Shown: positions 17,525 to 26,887, numbered from the stretch's first letter. The stretch is 64,000 nt of DNA from Chryseobacterium viscerum (GCF_025949665.1 NZ_JAPDFT010000001.1:1240001-1304000); one strand, 5' to 3'. Translations and numbers: made by a program. Notes: generated from the sequence alone by a model not told the origin.

Positions 17525-18556
17525 ATGTTACAGAACCAGAATCATCAACAATTAATGACCGATCTTAAAGAGCTGGTAGACAAGACAAGAGGTCAGGTTG
17601 CAGTTCAGGTAAACTCGGCGATGGTGGTTTTGTATTGGAAAATTGGAAGAAGAATAAATGAAGATGTTTTAGAAAATAAAAGAGCAGAATATGGCAAAGA
17701 AGTCATTGTACAGATTTCTCAACAGCTTACATTAGAATTTGGAAACTCTTTTTCTGAAAAGAATATCCGAAAAATGATGCAGTTTGCGTCTGTTTTTAAT
17801 GATTTTGAAATTGTCACATCAGCGATGCGACAATTATCATGGACTCATTTTTTGCTCCTTGTTCCCATTGCTGAAGATACTAAAAGAAACTTTTATCTTG
17901 AAGTCTGTAAGATAGAAAACTGGAGTGTGAGAACTTTAAGAGACAAAATTAATTCTTTGCTTTTTGAGCGTACTGCCATCAGCAAAAGACCTGAAGAAAT
18001 AATTGATAAAGAACTGAAAAACTGGTCTGAAAATAATATTCTAAATCCTGATTTGGTTTTTAAAGATCCATATTTTCTTGACTTTTTAGAATTGAAAGAT
18101 ACCTTTTCTGAAAAAGACTTAGAAGAAGCAATTATTGTTGAGCTTCAAAAATTTATTTCTGAATTGGGAACTGATTTTGCCTTTCTTTCAAGACAAAAAA
18201 GAATCACAATAGATAATAGGGATTACTATCTGGATTTACTTTTTTATCATAGGAAACTAAAATCTTTAGTCGTTATCGAACTGAAATTGGGTGAGTTTGA
18301 AGCCAGCCATAAAGGTCAGATGGAACTCTATCTCTCATACCTTAATAAATATGAAAAAGTAGAAGGTGAAAATGCACCCATTGGTTTAATCCTATGTTCA
18401 GGAAAAAATTCCGAACATATTGAACTTATGAATCTGGAAAGTGATAATATAAAAGTTGCAGAATATTTACTTATCTTACCTTCAGAAAAAGTTTTGCTTG
18501 AAAAATTGCATCGTTCAATAGAGATAGCAAGAAATAAATTTGAAAATAAAAAATAA
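17525..18556 (+). CDS. DUF1016 / YhcG-type PDDEXK nuclease domain protein
   Basis: 343 residues. The N-terminal DUF1016 domain (about 10-160) shows the family hallmarks VLYWKIGRRI, FSEKNIRKMMQFA and LSWTHFLLLV. The C-terminal PDDEXK-type nuclease core (about 190-330) shows DYYLDLLFYHRKLKSLVVIE with the ELKLG motif supplying catalytic Glu and Lys. Family members are found near restriction-modification and other defence genes and in variable spots; biochemical function is unresolved. Here the gene stands alone between two purine genes, bracketed by short direct repeats, which points to insertion. No partner methylase or helicase is nearby. Confidence 0.88.
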   Translation: MLQNQNHQQLMTDLKELVDKTRGQVAVQVNSAMVVLYWKIGRRINEDVLENKRAEYGKEVIVQISQQLTLEFGNSFSEKNIRKMMQFASVFNDFEIVTSAMRQLSWTHFLLLVPIAEDTKRNFYLEVCKIENWSVRTLRDKINSLLFERTAISKRPEEIIDKELKNWSENNILNPDLVFKDPYFLDFLELKDTFSEKDLEEAIIVELQKFISELGTDFAFLSRQKRITIDNRDYYLDLLFYHRKLKSLVVIELKLGEFEASHKGQMELYLSYLNKYEKVEGENAPIGLILCSGKNSEHIELMNLESDNIKVAEYLLILPSEKVLLEKLHRSIEIARNKFENKK

Positions 18557-18582
18557 ATCTAATATTAAAAATCTGACATCTA
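18550..18582. repeat. Direct repeat right of the PDDEXK nuclease gene
   Basis: Second copy of the repeat at 17481, overlapping the nuclease stop codon and ending exactly at the purL start codon. Confidence 0.7.
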
Positions 18583-21500
18583 ATGTCTAATAACAAAAGA
18601 ATTTTCGTAGAAAAAAGAGGAATTTTCGATGTTGAAAGTCCAAAAATTTTTGATGAAGTAAAAGCGGTGGTTCCGGCTGTTCAAAGCGTGAAAGTATACA
18701 ATGTGTACGATATTTTCAATCTGAATGACGGAGAATTTGAAAAAGTGGTGAACAACACTTTCGTAGACCCTGTTACTGATATTTTACACACAGAAAACCC
18801 TGCAAAAGCTATTCATTTCGGAATGGAGTTTTTGCCGGGACAGTATGATCAGAGAGCAGATTCTGCACAGCAGTGTATTGCATTGCTTACAGAAAATGAA
18901 AAATCAAAAGTAAGAAGTGGAAAACTGATCGAATTTGAAGGAGTTTCTGAAGCAGATTTGGCTAAAATCAAAGACCTTCTGATCAACAAAGTGGAATCTC
19001 AGGAAAAAGACTTGTCAATTCTGGATATTCCTGCTGACGAAACACCGTCAAAAGTAATCATTCACGAAAACTTCATCAATTTCAATGATGCGGAACTGGA
19101 GAATTTCTATAACAACCACGGTTTTGCATTAGGATTAGACGACTTGAAATTCATTCAGGAATACTTCAAAACTGAAGAAAGAAATCCTACAGAAACAGAA
19201 TTAAAAGTATTAGACACGTATTGGAGCGACCACTGTCGTCACACGACTTTCGAAACACAGTTGTCAGACATTCAGTTTGAAGGTCAGTTCAAACACACAT
19301 TGGAAACTATTTTCAATGATTATATCGAAAAAAGAAAATTCTTAGGCCGTGAGCTGAAGCCAATTTCTTTAATGGATCTGGCAACAGTATGCGGTAAATA
19401 TTTCCATAAAACAGGAAATCTGGATAATCTTGTTATTTCAGACGAGATTAATGCATGTACCATTCAGATTGAAGCAGAATACGACGGTAAAAAAGAACCT
19501 TGGTATTTATTATTCAAAAACGAAACACACAATCACCCTACAGAAATTGAACCTTTTGGAGGAGCATCCACTTGTTTGGGAGGTGCTATCAGAGACCCAT
19601 TATCCGGAAGATCTTTTGTTTTCCAGGCTATGAGATTAACAGGTGCTGCAGACGTTTTAGAATCTGTTGACAAAACATTACCAGGGAAATTACCTCAGAA
19701 AACCATTACAAAGCAGGCTGCTAACGGATATTCGTCTTACGGTAACCAGATCGGTCTTGCCACTACAATGGTTTCTGAAATCTATGACGAAGGATACAAA
19801 GCCAAGAGAATGGAAGTAGGTTTCGTTACCGGAGCTGTTCCTGTAGATTGGGTAAGACGTGAGAAACCTGAAAACGGTGATTCAATCATCATTTTAGGAG
19901 GTGCAACAGGTCGTGACGGAGTAGGAGGAGCAAGCGGAAGTTCAAAAGAGCAGGACGAAACTTCTATCCACACCATGAGTTCTGAAGTTCAGAAAGGAAA
20001 TGCTGTAGAAGAGCGTAAAATCCAGAGATTGTTCAGAAACCCTGAAGTAACGAAGCTGATCAAAAAATCAAACGACTTCGGAGCAGGAGGTGTTTCTGTA
20101 GCGATTGGCGAAATTGCAGACTCTTTAGAAGTAAACCTTGACGTATTACCTTTAAAATATGAAGGATTAAACGGAACCGAACTGGCTATTTCTGAATCTC
20201 AGGAAAGAATGGCGGTGGTAGTAGATACTCAGGATAAAGAAAAATTCATCAAATTCTGTGAAGCTGAAAATATTGTTGCCGTAGAAGTAGCAAAAGTGAC
20301 AGATTCCGGAAGAATGCAGATGTTCTGGAAAGGAGACAAGATTGTAGACCTTTCAAGAGCTTTCTTAGACACCAACGGATGTTCAAAATCTCAGGAAGTG
20401 AAAATCACTCACCTTGAAGAAGTAAAAGAAGAAACAAAAGAGTTCACAGCAGAAAACTTCCTGAATATCTTAAAAGATAAAAACGTAGCTTCTCAAAAAG
20501 GACTGCTTGAAATGTTTGACTCTTCAATTGGAGCAACTACAGTAGCAATGCCTTTAGGTGGAAAGTACCAGCAAACCCTGATGGAAGGAAGTGTACAGAC
20601 ACTACCGATATTAGGAGCAAAAGATATTAAAACCGTTTCTTTGGCAAGCTGGGGATTCGATGCTGAAATCTCAAAACAAAACTCACTGTTAGGATCATCT
20701 TACGCGGTAGTGGAGAGTGTTGCGAAGATTGTAGCGATGGGAGGTGATTATAAAAACATCAGACTAAGCTTCCAGGAATACTTCGAGAAATTAGGTCAAA
20801 ACCCGGAAAAATGGGGTAAACCTTTAGCTTCACTTTTAGGAGCCTATGATGCTCAGATCAATTTAGGTCTTGCTGCCATCGGAGGTAAAGATTCCATGAG
20901 TGGAACGTATCAGGATCTGAATGTTCCACCAACCTTGATTTCTTTTGCATGCGCTAACGGAGATAAAGAAAATATCATTTCTCCTGAATTGAAAAATGCA
21001 GGAAACAAACTGTATTTCTTCAATCATATCGCTCAGGAAAGTGGACTTCCAAACTATAATGCTTTAAAAGAAGTTTTTGAATTCATTTTTGAAAACATCA
21101 AAGCAGGAAAAATTGTTTCTGTGAAAACAGTAAAAGAAGGAGGTCTTGCAGTAGCTTTAGCAAAAATGAGTTTCGGAAACAGATTAGGGGCTGAAATCAA
21201 TGCTGATGAAACTGTTTTATTGGCTAAAAATATCGGTAGCTTAATCATCGAAGCAAAAGAAGAATTACACTCGGTTGCTCTTCAGCTTATCGGAGAAGTG
21301 AAAGATTCAGGTATTGTAAAAATCAATGGTCTTGAATCAAACATTACAGACCTTGTAGCTGCTAATACCAATACATTCGAGAACCTTTTCCCGACTGTAG
21401 AAAAAGAAAAGATCACTGTTGAAATTGATGAAAAATCAAATTCAATCCATCCAAGAAATATCATCATTAAAAAACACGGAATTGCACAGCCTAAAGTTTT

Positions 21501-22278
21501 CGCTCCGGTATTCCCTGGAACAAACTGTGAGTATGATACGCTGAATGCATTCCAGAAAGAAGGCGCTATAGTAAGCAGTTTACCTTTGATCAATATCAAT
21601 CACCAGTTATTGGATGAAAGCATTGATGCATGGGTAGAAGAGATCAGAACATCTCAGATTCTGGCATTCTCAGGAGGTTTCTCTGCAGGAGATGAGCCGG
21701 ATGGTTCTGCAAAATTCATCGTTAACGTTCTGAAAAACGAGAAAATGAAAAATGCAGTTCATGAATTATTAGACAGAGACGGGATGATCATCGGGATCTG
21801 TAACGGATTCCAGGCACTTGTGAAGTCAGGACTGCTGCCATACGGAAGAATCAAAGACTTGGATGAAAACTCTCCAACGCTAGCTCACAACGCGATCAGA
21901 AGACATATCTCTCAGATGGTAACAGTACAAGTAGTGAATGACGAAAGCCCTTGGTTAAAAGGAATGAAAGGTCAGACTTTCACCATTCCGATTTCCCATG
22001 GAGAAGGACGTTTCATGGCTTCAGAAGAAGAAATCAAAAAGCTGTATGAAAACGGACAGATTGCAACTCAATATATTGATCTTGATGGAAACATTGCTCA
22101 CGGAATGCCATTCAACCCGAATAATTCATTATTCGGAATTGAAGGAGTTACCAGCCCATGCGGAAAGATCTACGGAAGAATGGGACACCCGGAACGATTT
22201 GCTGAAGGTCTCATGAAAAATATACCAACCGCGAATTATCACAACATATTCAAAAACGGTGTTGAATACTTCAAATAA
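18583..22278 (+). CDS. purL: Phosphoribosylformylglycinamidine synthase (single-chain)
   Basis: 1231 residues, the large single-chain form. Converts FGAR, glutamine and ATP to FGAM in purine synthesis. The N-terminal domain (residues 1-150), linker and two AIRS-like halves carry DTYWSDHCRHTTFET near 207-221, KNETHNHPTEIEPFGGAST near 311-329 and the second AIRS half with GGKDSMSGT near 767. The C-terminal class I glutamine amidotransferase domain (about 970-1231) shows FPGTNCEYDT, the nucleophile in GICNGFQALV and the partner His in SHGEGRF. No PurS/PurQ separate subunits are required. The start coincides with the end of the direct repeat, so the native upstream region may have been altered by insertion of the nuclease gene. 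Confidence 0.97.
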   Translation: MSNNKRIFVEKRGIFDVESPKIFDEVKAVVPAVQSVKVYNVYDIFNLNDGEFEKVVNNTFVDPVTDILHTENPAKAIHFGMEFLPGQYDQRADSAQQCIALLTENEKSKVRSGKLIEFEGVSEADLAKIKDLLINKVESQEKDLSILDIPADETPSKVIIHENFINFNDAELENFYNNHGFALGLDDLKFIQEYFKTEERNPTETELKVLDTYWSDHCRHTTFETQLSDIQFEGQFKHTLETIFNDYIEKRKFLGRELKPISLMDLATVCGKYFHKTGNLDNLVISDEINACTIQIEAEYDGKKEPWYLLFKNETHNHPTEIEPFGGASTCLGGAIRDPLSGRSFVFQAMRLTGAADVLESVDKTLPGKLPQKTITKQAANGYSSYGNQIGLATTMVSEIYDEGYKAKRMEVGFVTGAVPVDWVRREKPENGDSIIILGGATGRDGVGGASGSSKEQDETSIHTMSSEVQKGNAVEERKIQRLFRNPEVTKLIKKSNDFGAGGVSVAIGEIADSLEVNLDVLPLKYEGLNGTELAISESQERMAVVVDTQDKEKFIKFCEAENIVAVEVAKVTDSGRMQMFWKGDKIVDLSRAFLDTNGCSKSQEVKITHLEEVKEETKEFTAENFLNILKDKNVASQKGLLEMFDSSIGATTVAMPLGGKYQQTLMEGSVQTLPILGAKDIKTVSLASWGFDAEISKQNSLLGSSYAVVESVAKIVAMGGDYKNIRLSFQEYFEKLGQNPEKWGKPLASLLGAYDAQINLGLAAIGGKDSMSGTYQDLNVPPTLISFACANGDKENIISPELKNAGNKLYFFNHIAQESGLPNYNALKEVFEFIFENIKAGKIVSVKTVKEGGLAVALAKMSFGNRLGAEINADETVLLAKNIGSLIIEAKEELHSVALQLIGEVKDSGIVKINGLESNITDLVAANTNTFENLFPTVEKEKITVEIDEKSNSIHPRNIIIKKHGIAQPKVFAPVFPGTNCEYDTLNAFQKEGAIVSSLPLININHQLLDESIDAWVEEIRTSQILAFSGGFSAGDEPDGSAKFIVNVLKNEKMKNAVHELLDRDGMIIGICNGFQALVKSGLLPYGRIKDLDENSPTLAHNAIRRHISQMVTVQVVNDESPWLKGMKGQTFTIPISHGEGRFMASEEEIKKLYENGQIATQYIDLDGNIAHGMPFNPNNSLFGIEGVTSPCGKIYGRMGHPERFAEGLMKNIPTANYHNIFKNGVEYFK

Positions 22279-22291
22279 CAATACAAGAAAA

Positions 22292-22672
22292 ATGATCGTC
22301 ATCCATGGCGGTCATTTTTCGTCTTTAGCCGGTTTCTACGAAGAAGTTTCCAATGTTCTGATGAAAGATGCAGATTGGAAAGTGGGAACTCTTGACGGTT
22401 TTGATGATATTCTCTACGGAGGTTTCGGAGTAATAGAAGGAAAAGAAGAAATTGAAATCATCTGGAAAGAATCAGAGAAATCAAAACAAGACCTTGGTTT
22501 TGATGCCACTCGTGAATTCTACAACAATAAAATCAGACAGGGAAAATCATTCAACATAGAATTGATTCAGCAGAAATTAGATGATTTGACCGAAGGAAAA
22601 GGGCAGACTCTTTTTGAAATTCTGGTGGAAATTATACAGTCACATAGCAATATTGCATTGAAGCTGGAATGA
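22292..22672 (+). CDS. Barstar-like RNase inhibitor
   Basis: 126 residues. MIVIHGGHFSSLAGFYEEVSN, then LDGFDDILYGGFGVIEG and the C-terminal LTEGKGQTLFEILVEII, match the barstar family (small alpha/beta inhibitors of barnase-type ribonucleases). The ATG at 22292 gives the normal barstar N terminus; an in-frame upstream ATG lies inside purL. It starts 13 bases after purL and is probably co-transcribed. No barnase-like RNase gene is visible nearby, so it may act on an incoming toxin or a remote partner. Confidence 0.75.
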   Translation: MIVIHGGHFSSLAGFYEEVSNVLMKDADWKVGTLDGFDDILYGGFGVIEGKEEIEIIWKESEKSKQDLGFDATREFYNNKIRQGKSFNIELIQQKLDDLTEGKGQTLFEILVEIIQSHSNIALKLE

Positions 22673-23019
22673 TAAGTAATGAGCAATGAGTAATTAGAAT
22701 CTTAAACCATTATGAATAATAAAGATTTTAAGGAAAGTTAAGATTCATTAACGATGAATAAAGCAGTCTGCTTAATAATAGCTTCAACTATTACATTCAT
22801 AATTCTTCACCTCTTCACAAATCATAATGGTTCAAATCACTTCGTGCAACAAGGGTAAAAATACGTCTATTGCTGAGTGAAACGACTTTGCGAACGAAAA
22901 CATAAGAATTAAATATAAATACTTAGCGCCTTTTGTGTTAAAAACTACGCAAGTTGAAAGATATTAATAATTTTTCTCACTATTTTTACTTTAACAAAAC
23001 AGGAAACAATAAGAATTGA
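22673..23019. other. Intergenic stretch with dispersed-repeat remnants
   Basis: No gene seen. Contains an inverted pair, AACCATTATGA near 22704 and TCATAATGGTT near 22824, with GCAGTCTGCTTA between them. A second block, ACTTAGCGCCTTTTGTGTTAAAAAC, is the kind of recurrent intergenic filler also seen elsewhere in this DNA near CTTTGCG-type repeats. No clear promoter box. Confidence 0.4.
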
Positions 23020-23649
23020 ATGAAGAAAATTATTTATGGGCTGTTCTTCGGTGACAGCATTACTTATGGAGAATATGACGGTGTTTTTGGAGGCTGGGTA
23101 GATATTTTGAAAAGATATGCCTTGCAGCAATTTCACGAAGGAAATGGAGATGAACTGATCTTATTCAATTTGGGAATCGGAGGAGAGACTACCGAAGGAT
23201 TACTGAAAAGAATTCCCCACGAACTCAGTGCCAGAAATTCTGCTGATGGAAACCTTGTTTTTTTAAGTTACGGAGCCAACGACCTTGCGATAAAAGACGG
23301 GATACAGATTGTAGATTCTGAAAAATTTAAAAACAACATGACTACTGCCATCGCGCACGCCAAAGAATTTTCCAACGAAATTTATCTTGTGAGCATTCTC
23401 CCTTTTTCTCAAAAAATAGATGGAGTAGTGGTAAGCTCAGGCAAATTAAGAACAAATGGGGAAGTTGTTATCTATAACCAGATCCTTAAAGATCTTGCCT
23501 CAGAACATTCACTGGGGTATATTGATTTTTATTCTGCTTTCCTTGAAGATAAAGAGATTCTATTATCTGCAGACGGAGTGCACCCCAACGAAAAAGGCTA
23601 TGGAATGATGGCTGAGGTAGCTATACCAATTATCGAAAAATATTTATAA
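23020..23649 (+). CDS. SGNH/GDSL-type esterase
   Basis: 209 residues without a signal peptide. SGNH blocks are in order: FFGDSITYGE (block I, nucleophile Ser13), NLGIGGETT (block II Gly), SYGANDL (block III Asn) and ADGVHPNEKGYG (block V, catalytic Asp-x-x-His). A cytoplasmic esterase/lipase or acyl-hydrolase of the TesA/arylesterase kind is expected; substrate unknown. The next gene begins in the stop codon (TAATG), so the two are translationally coupled. Confidence 0.88.
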   Translation: MKKIIYGLFFGDSITYGEYDGVFGGWVDILKRYALQQFHEGNGDELILFNLGIGGETTEGLLKRIPHELSARNSADGNLVFLSYGANDLAIKDGIQIVDSEKFKNNMTTAIAHAKEFSNEIYLVSILPFSQKIDGVVVSSGKLRTNGEVVIYNQILKDLASEHSLGYIDFYSAFLEDKEILLSADGVHPNEKGYGMMAEVAIPIIEKYL

Positions 23650-23981
23650 TGCCCAATTTATTTTCTTACGGAACCTTACAGAAAGAGCAGGTTCAAATGG
23701 AAACCTTTGGAAGACTTTTACAAGGTGAAAAAGATGTCTTATCAGGATATAAACTAAACAGTATTGAAATTACAGATCCTGAAGTACTGCGGAAAAGCGG
23801 TCAGAAATACCATCCTGTACTTCAGTTTTCGGGGAATGATGAAGACCTGATAGAAGGAGTGCTTTTTGAAGTAACAGAAGCGGAAATCCTTCAGGCAGAT
23901 GAATATGAAGTGGATGACTACAAAAGAATTGAAACTGTTTTTAAATCCGGGAAAAAAGGGTTTATCTATGTCGGGAAGTAG
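23649..23981 (+). CDS. Gamma-glutamylcyclotransferase-like (AIG2) family protein
   Basis: 110 residues. The GGCT/AIG2 fold is shown by LFSYGTLQKEQVQ (substrate-binding YGTL loop), GVLFEVTEAEI and LQADEYEVDDYKR, where the Glu in DEYE is the expected general base. Family members release 5-oxoproline from gamma-glutamyl compounds, but many bacterial ones are uncharacterised. Its start codon overlaps the stop of the SGNH gene. Confidence 0.8.
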   Translation: MPNLFSYGTLQKEQVQMETFGRLLQGEKDVLSGYKLNSIEITDPEVLRKSGQKYHPVLQFSGNDEDLIEGVLFEVTEAEILQADEYEVDDYKRIETVFKSGKKGFIYVGK

Positions 23982-24012
23982 TTCCTTATCTTTAAAACAT
24001 ACCCATACTGTC

Positions 24013-24167
24013 ATTGCGAGCAAAGCGAAGCAATCTCAATAAGAATTAGAAATACTGAACTCAGGTAATTTTTCTTTGGTAAGCATCACCGTTCTCTTTG
24101 TCATTCCGAGCGAAGCAAGGAATCTAAACTTAAATAGGTATTTAGATTCCTGGCGGAATGGACAAAG
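24013..24167. repeat. Dispersed TCATTCCG/GGAATCT hairpin element
   Basis: A short TCATTGCGAGCAAAGCGAAG block is followed by an imperfect hairpin, 24096-24167. Its left arm CTTTGTCATTCCG and AGGAATCTAAA pair with TTTAGATTCC and CGGAATGGACAAAG. Related sequences lie near 32240-32310 and 46285-46400. Confidence 0.65.
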
Positions 24168-24265
24168 ATACCTTAGATAAATTGTGGTAAGAGGCTTTAA
24201 TGCATATACATTACAGCTTAAACACAAATAACACAAATGATTTCACTAATACCACAAATGAATAT

Positions 24266-24335
24266 TCAATAGGAATGGGCTTTAGCCCATTTAAACAATA
24301 AGCAGAACTCCATTGGCTTTAGCCAAAACTTAAAA
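24266..24335. repeat. Twin-hairpin repeat, copy 1
   Basis: Hairpin 1 ATGGGCTTTAGCCCAT and hairpin 2 TTGGCTTTAGCCAA about 22 bases apart, preceded by CAATAGGA. One of six copies in the window. The remaining gap up to the next gene has no other recognisable content. Confidence 0.85.
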
Positions 24336-24421
24336 AAAGATTTTAAAACCCATTAAAAAACTACTGACATACTCTTGTCACAAGCTGTCTTTATCTTTGT
24401 CACATAACAAAAAATCAAGAA

Positions 24422-24880
24422 ATGAATAACGTGAAAATAGAACCTTTTAAGGTTATCGGGATCTCAGTAAGAACAACCAATGAAGATGGGCAGGCTGCAA
24501 AAGATATTCCTGTGTTATGGGAAAAATTGATTAACGGGGATATTCTCAATTCAATTCCAAATAAGATAGACAATACCATTTATTCCATCTATACAGATTA
24601 CGAAAAAGACCATACAAAACCTTATACAACAGTTCTTGGCTGTAAAGTGCAAAACCTAGATAATATTCCTGAAGGGATGATCGGTTATTCTTTTGATGGT
24701 GGAGACTACGTGAGATTTACCACAAAAGGAGACCTTTCAAAAGGTTTGGTGATCAATGAATGGTTGAAAATTTGGGAAATGGATCTGGGAAGAAAATTTA
24801 CCGCCGATTTTGAAATCTATGGAGAAAAAGCACAAGATCCGTCAGATGCGGAAGTGGATATCTTGATTGCAGTGAAATAA
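24422..24880 (+). CDS. GyrI-like / effector-binding domain protein
   Basis: 152 residues consisting only of the GyrI-like (AraC effector-binding, SOUL-related) fold: the start VKIEPFKVIGISVRTTN, the middle YSIYTDYEKDHTKPYTTVLGC, then GGDYVRFTTKG, IWEMDLGRKFTADFEIYG and the end EVDILIAVK. No DNA-binding domain is attached. Stand-alone members bind small hydrophobic ligands or act as inhibitors or hydrolases; the role here is unknown. Probably monocistronic. Confidence 0.8.
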   Translation: MNNVKIEPFKVIGISVRTTNEDGQAAKDIPVLWEKLINGDILNSIPNKIDNTIYSIYTDYEKDHTKPYTTVLGCKVQNLDNIPEGMIGYSFDGGDYVRFTTKGDLSKGLVINEWLKIWEMDLGRKFTADFEIYGEKAQDPSDAEVDILIAVK

Positions 24881-24930
24881 GATAAAAAAATAGTTTGCCT
24901 TCACAGACTTTTGAACTGAAGACGTGAAAT

Positions 24931-24983
24931 TTTCCTCCCTCGGAAGGGTGGCAAAAATTCTTTGAATTTTTGACGGGGTGGTC
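24931..24983. repeat. Dispersed GGTGGCAAAAATTC repeat, copy 1
   Basis: TCCTCCCTCGGAAGGGTGGC, then AAAAATTCTTTGAATTTTTG and ACGGGGTGGTCA. Contains a GC-rich palindrome and an AAAATTC/GAATTTT hairpin. The second copy is at 59831-59884; its palindrome alone appears at 42183-42210. Confidence 0.8.
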
Positions 24984-24988
24984 AGAAC

Positions 24989-25375
24989 CTACAGGAACAA
25001 CAGTTTTATAGTCTTCATCAATCTTACAACATATTTTCCATACACCAAAACCCCAACAATCACCGATGCAATGGCCGTCAATACTACAGCACCGGCAGCA
25101 ATATCTTTAATAAAGCCGATTCTTTTGTCGAAATTGGGTTGAATGATATCACAGATCTTTTCAATGGCAGTATTGAAAATTTCAGCACTTAAAACAGCAA
25201 ATGAGGCGATGATAACCAAAGCTGTGTCTGTGTTGTTTAGTTTAAAATAAAAAATAAGAAAGAGATTGACAAAGAATGCCAGCAGCTCAATCTGGAAATT
25301 TCTTTCCGTTTTTATCATCATGAAAACACCCCGGAAAGCATTGAGAAAACTTTTATGAATGGGAGGTTTTTGCAT
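24989..25375 (-). CDS. Diacylglycerol kinase family (undecaprenol kinase-like) membrane protein
   Basis: 128 residues with three transmembrane segments, the small integral DgkA fold. Motifs: FLNAFRGVFMMIKTERNFQIEL at the N terminus, AEIFNTAIEKICDI with the catalytic Glu, and KDIAAGAVVLTAIAS. In Gram-positive and many Bacteroidota relatives this kinase phosphorylates undecaprenol; in enterobacteria, diacylglycerol. The ATG at 25375 is chosen over a TTG seven codons upstream because a promoter -7 box covers that TTG. Transcribed away from dnaN. Confidence 0.88.
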   Translation of the reverse strand: MQKPPIHKSFLNAFRGVFMMIKTERNFQIELLAFFVNLFLIFYFKLNNTDTALVIIASFAVLSAEIFNTAIEKICDIIQPNFDKRIGFIKDIAAGAVVLTAIASVIVGVLVYGKYVVRLMKTIKLLFL

Positions 25376-25393
25376 AATTCTGAACTTTTCAGA

Positions 25394-25401
25394 CAAATAT
25401 A
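25394..25401 (-). promoter_or_regulatory. -7 box for the diacylglycerol kinase gene
   Basis: TATATTTG on the minus strand (CAAATATA on plus), 18 bases before the chosen ATG. It overlaps the alternative TTG start at 25396, which argues against that start. Confidence 0.5.
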
Positions 25402-25677
25402 GTCTTTGTATTTTGATTGTTGTGAGTTATCTTTTATATTTGAAGTAGGATATTATAAAAGAAAACGATCAACGTTTATCCTCTTTTGCCTCCAATACTG
25501 ATATTTTAATGAGTTTTGAAGGAGAAAAGAATAAATACAAATTGGAATAAAGTGAATGTTTTGATGAAAATTTCAGGATCAAAAGAAATTTAAGCATAAT
25601 ATCAAGGCTCAAAACAAATTAAGGCTCTTTGTTAAAAACTCCTCCATATTATTCTTTTCTTTATTGTATCTATTTAT
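25402..25677. other. Divergent intergenic region between dgk and dnaN
   Basis: AT-rich spacer without genes or strong hairpins. It should hold the upstream promoter elements for both flanking genes; only the two -7 boxes can be pointed to. Confidence 0.4.
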
Positions 25678-25685
25678 TATATTTG
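25678..25685 (+). promoter_or_regulatory. -7 box of dnaN
   Basis: TATATTTG, a perfect TAnnTTTG, 22 bases before the dnaN ATG. A -33 element is not clear. Confidence 0.55.
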
Positions 25686-25707
25686 TAGAAACTTATTTTA
25701 TAAATCT

Positions 25708-26838
25708 ATGAAATTTATTATTTCAAGTGGTGAACTGCAGAAGGCTTTGCAAACTGTAAGTGGCGTAATATCAAGCTCTCAATCGAGACCGATTTTAGAA
25801 AACTATCTTTTTGAATTAGACGGAAATAATGTTACCATTACAGCATCTGACGGAGAGACAACTCTTGTTACTTCTCTGGAAGTAAAGTCTGATGATACAG
25901 GTAAATTTGCTGTTCCTGCTAAAATTTTTCAGGATTTTATCAAGACATATGGTGAACAGCCTCTGACATTTGTTGTAAAAGACAATGCCGAAGGTACTGG
26001 AAGCCAGCTTGAGATTTTAGATGAAAAAGATAATTTCGCAGTAGCATTAGACAATGCTGATGACTATCCCGAATTACCGGAATTCGACGCTTCACAAAGT
26101 GTTACGATGCCGGCAGGAGTTCTGTCTGAAGCTTTGACAAACACACTATTCGCTACAAGTAATGATTCCCTTCGCCCAGTAATGACAGGGGTTCTTTTCC
26201 AGTTTGGAGAAAACGAAACCAATTTCGTTTCTACAGACTCCCACAGATTGGTGGTGTACAAAAGAGCAGACCTTATGAATGCTGAACCGATGGAGTTTAT
26301 CATGCCTAAAAAGCCTCTGAACATTTTCAAAAATATCCTGGCAAGTTCCAATGAAGACGTTACTATCGATTTCAATGAGAATATGGCCAAGTTTACTTTT
26401 GGTAAGCATATCTGGATCTGTAGACTGATTGATGGAAAATATCCAAACTATACAGCGGTAATTCCAAAGGAAAATCCAAATGTATTGACAATCAACAGAA
26501 ATCTTCTGTTAGGAGCTATCAAAAGAGCATCTATCATGTCTAATAAATCTACCAATCAGGTAAGATTCAAGCTTTCCGGAAATATTCTTCACCTTCATGC
26601 AGAAGATACTGAATATGCAAATAAAGCAGATATGCAGATTCCTTGTGACTACAATGGAGAAGATATCAATATCGGATTCAGTTCTAAATTTTTAACTGAA
26701 ATGCTGACGATCTTAGGATCTGACGATATCACCATGAAAATGTCTCAACCTAACAGACCAGGGATCATTGAACCTCTTGACGGTCTTGAAGAAAACGAAA
26801 ATATCTTAATGCTGTCAATGCCGGTAATCGGATTATAA
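25708..26838 (+). CDS. dnaN: DNA polymerase III beta subunit (sliding clamp)
   Basis: 376 residues, normal length for the three-domain clamp that encircles DNA and tethers polymerase III. Evidence: start MKFIISSGELQKALQTVSGV, SSSQSRPILENYLFEL, LRPVMTGVLFQFG with TDSHRLVVYKR in domain II, and DGKYPNYTAVIPK. The C-terminal strand ends NILMLSMPVIGL, corresponding to the peptide-binding C terminus. It lies away from dnaA, as is common in Bacteroidota. A terminator follows directly. Confidence 0.96.
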   Translation: MKFIISSGELQKALQTVSGVISSSQSRPILENYLFELDGNNVTITASDGETTLVTSLEVKSDDTGKFAVPAKIFQDFIKTYGEQPLTFVVKDNAEGTGSQLEILDEKDNFAVALDNADDYPELPEFDASQSVTMPAGVLSEALTNTLFATSNDSLRPVMTGVLFQFGENETNFVSTDSHRLVVYKRADLMNAEPMEFIMPKKPLNIFKNILASSNEDVTIDFNENMAKFTFGKHIWICRLIDGKYPNYTAVIPKENPNVLTINRNLLLGAIKRASIMSNKSTNQVRFKLSGNILHLHAEDTEYANKADMQIPCDYNGEDINIGFSSKFLTEMLTILGSDDITMKMSQPNRPGIIEPLDGLEENENILMLSMPVIGL

Positions 26839-26860
26839 CATTAACGTATATAAATAAAAG

Positions 26861-26887
26861 AAAGCTGGAATTTTTCCGGCTTTTTTT
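26861..26887 (+). terminator. Terminator of dnaN
   Basis: AAAGCTGG, seven-base AT loop, CCGGCTTT, then a run of Ts. One G-T pair in the stem. Confidence 0.8.
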
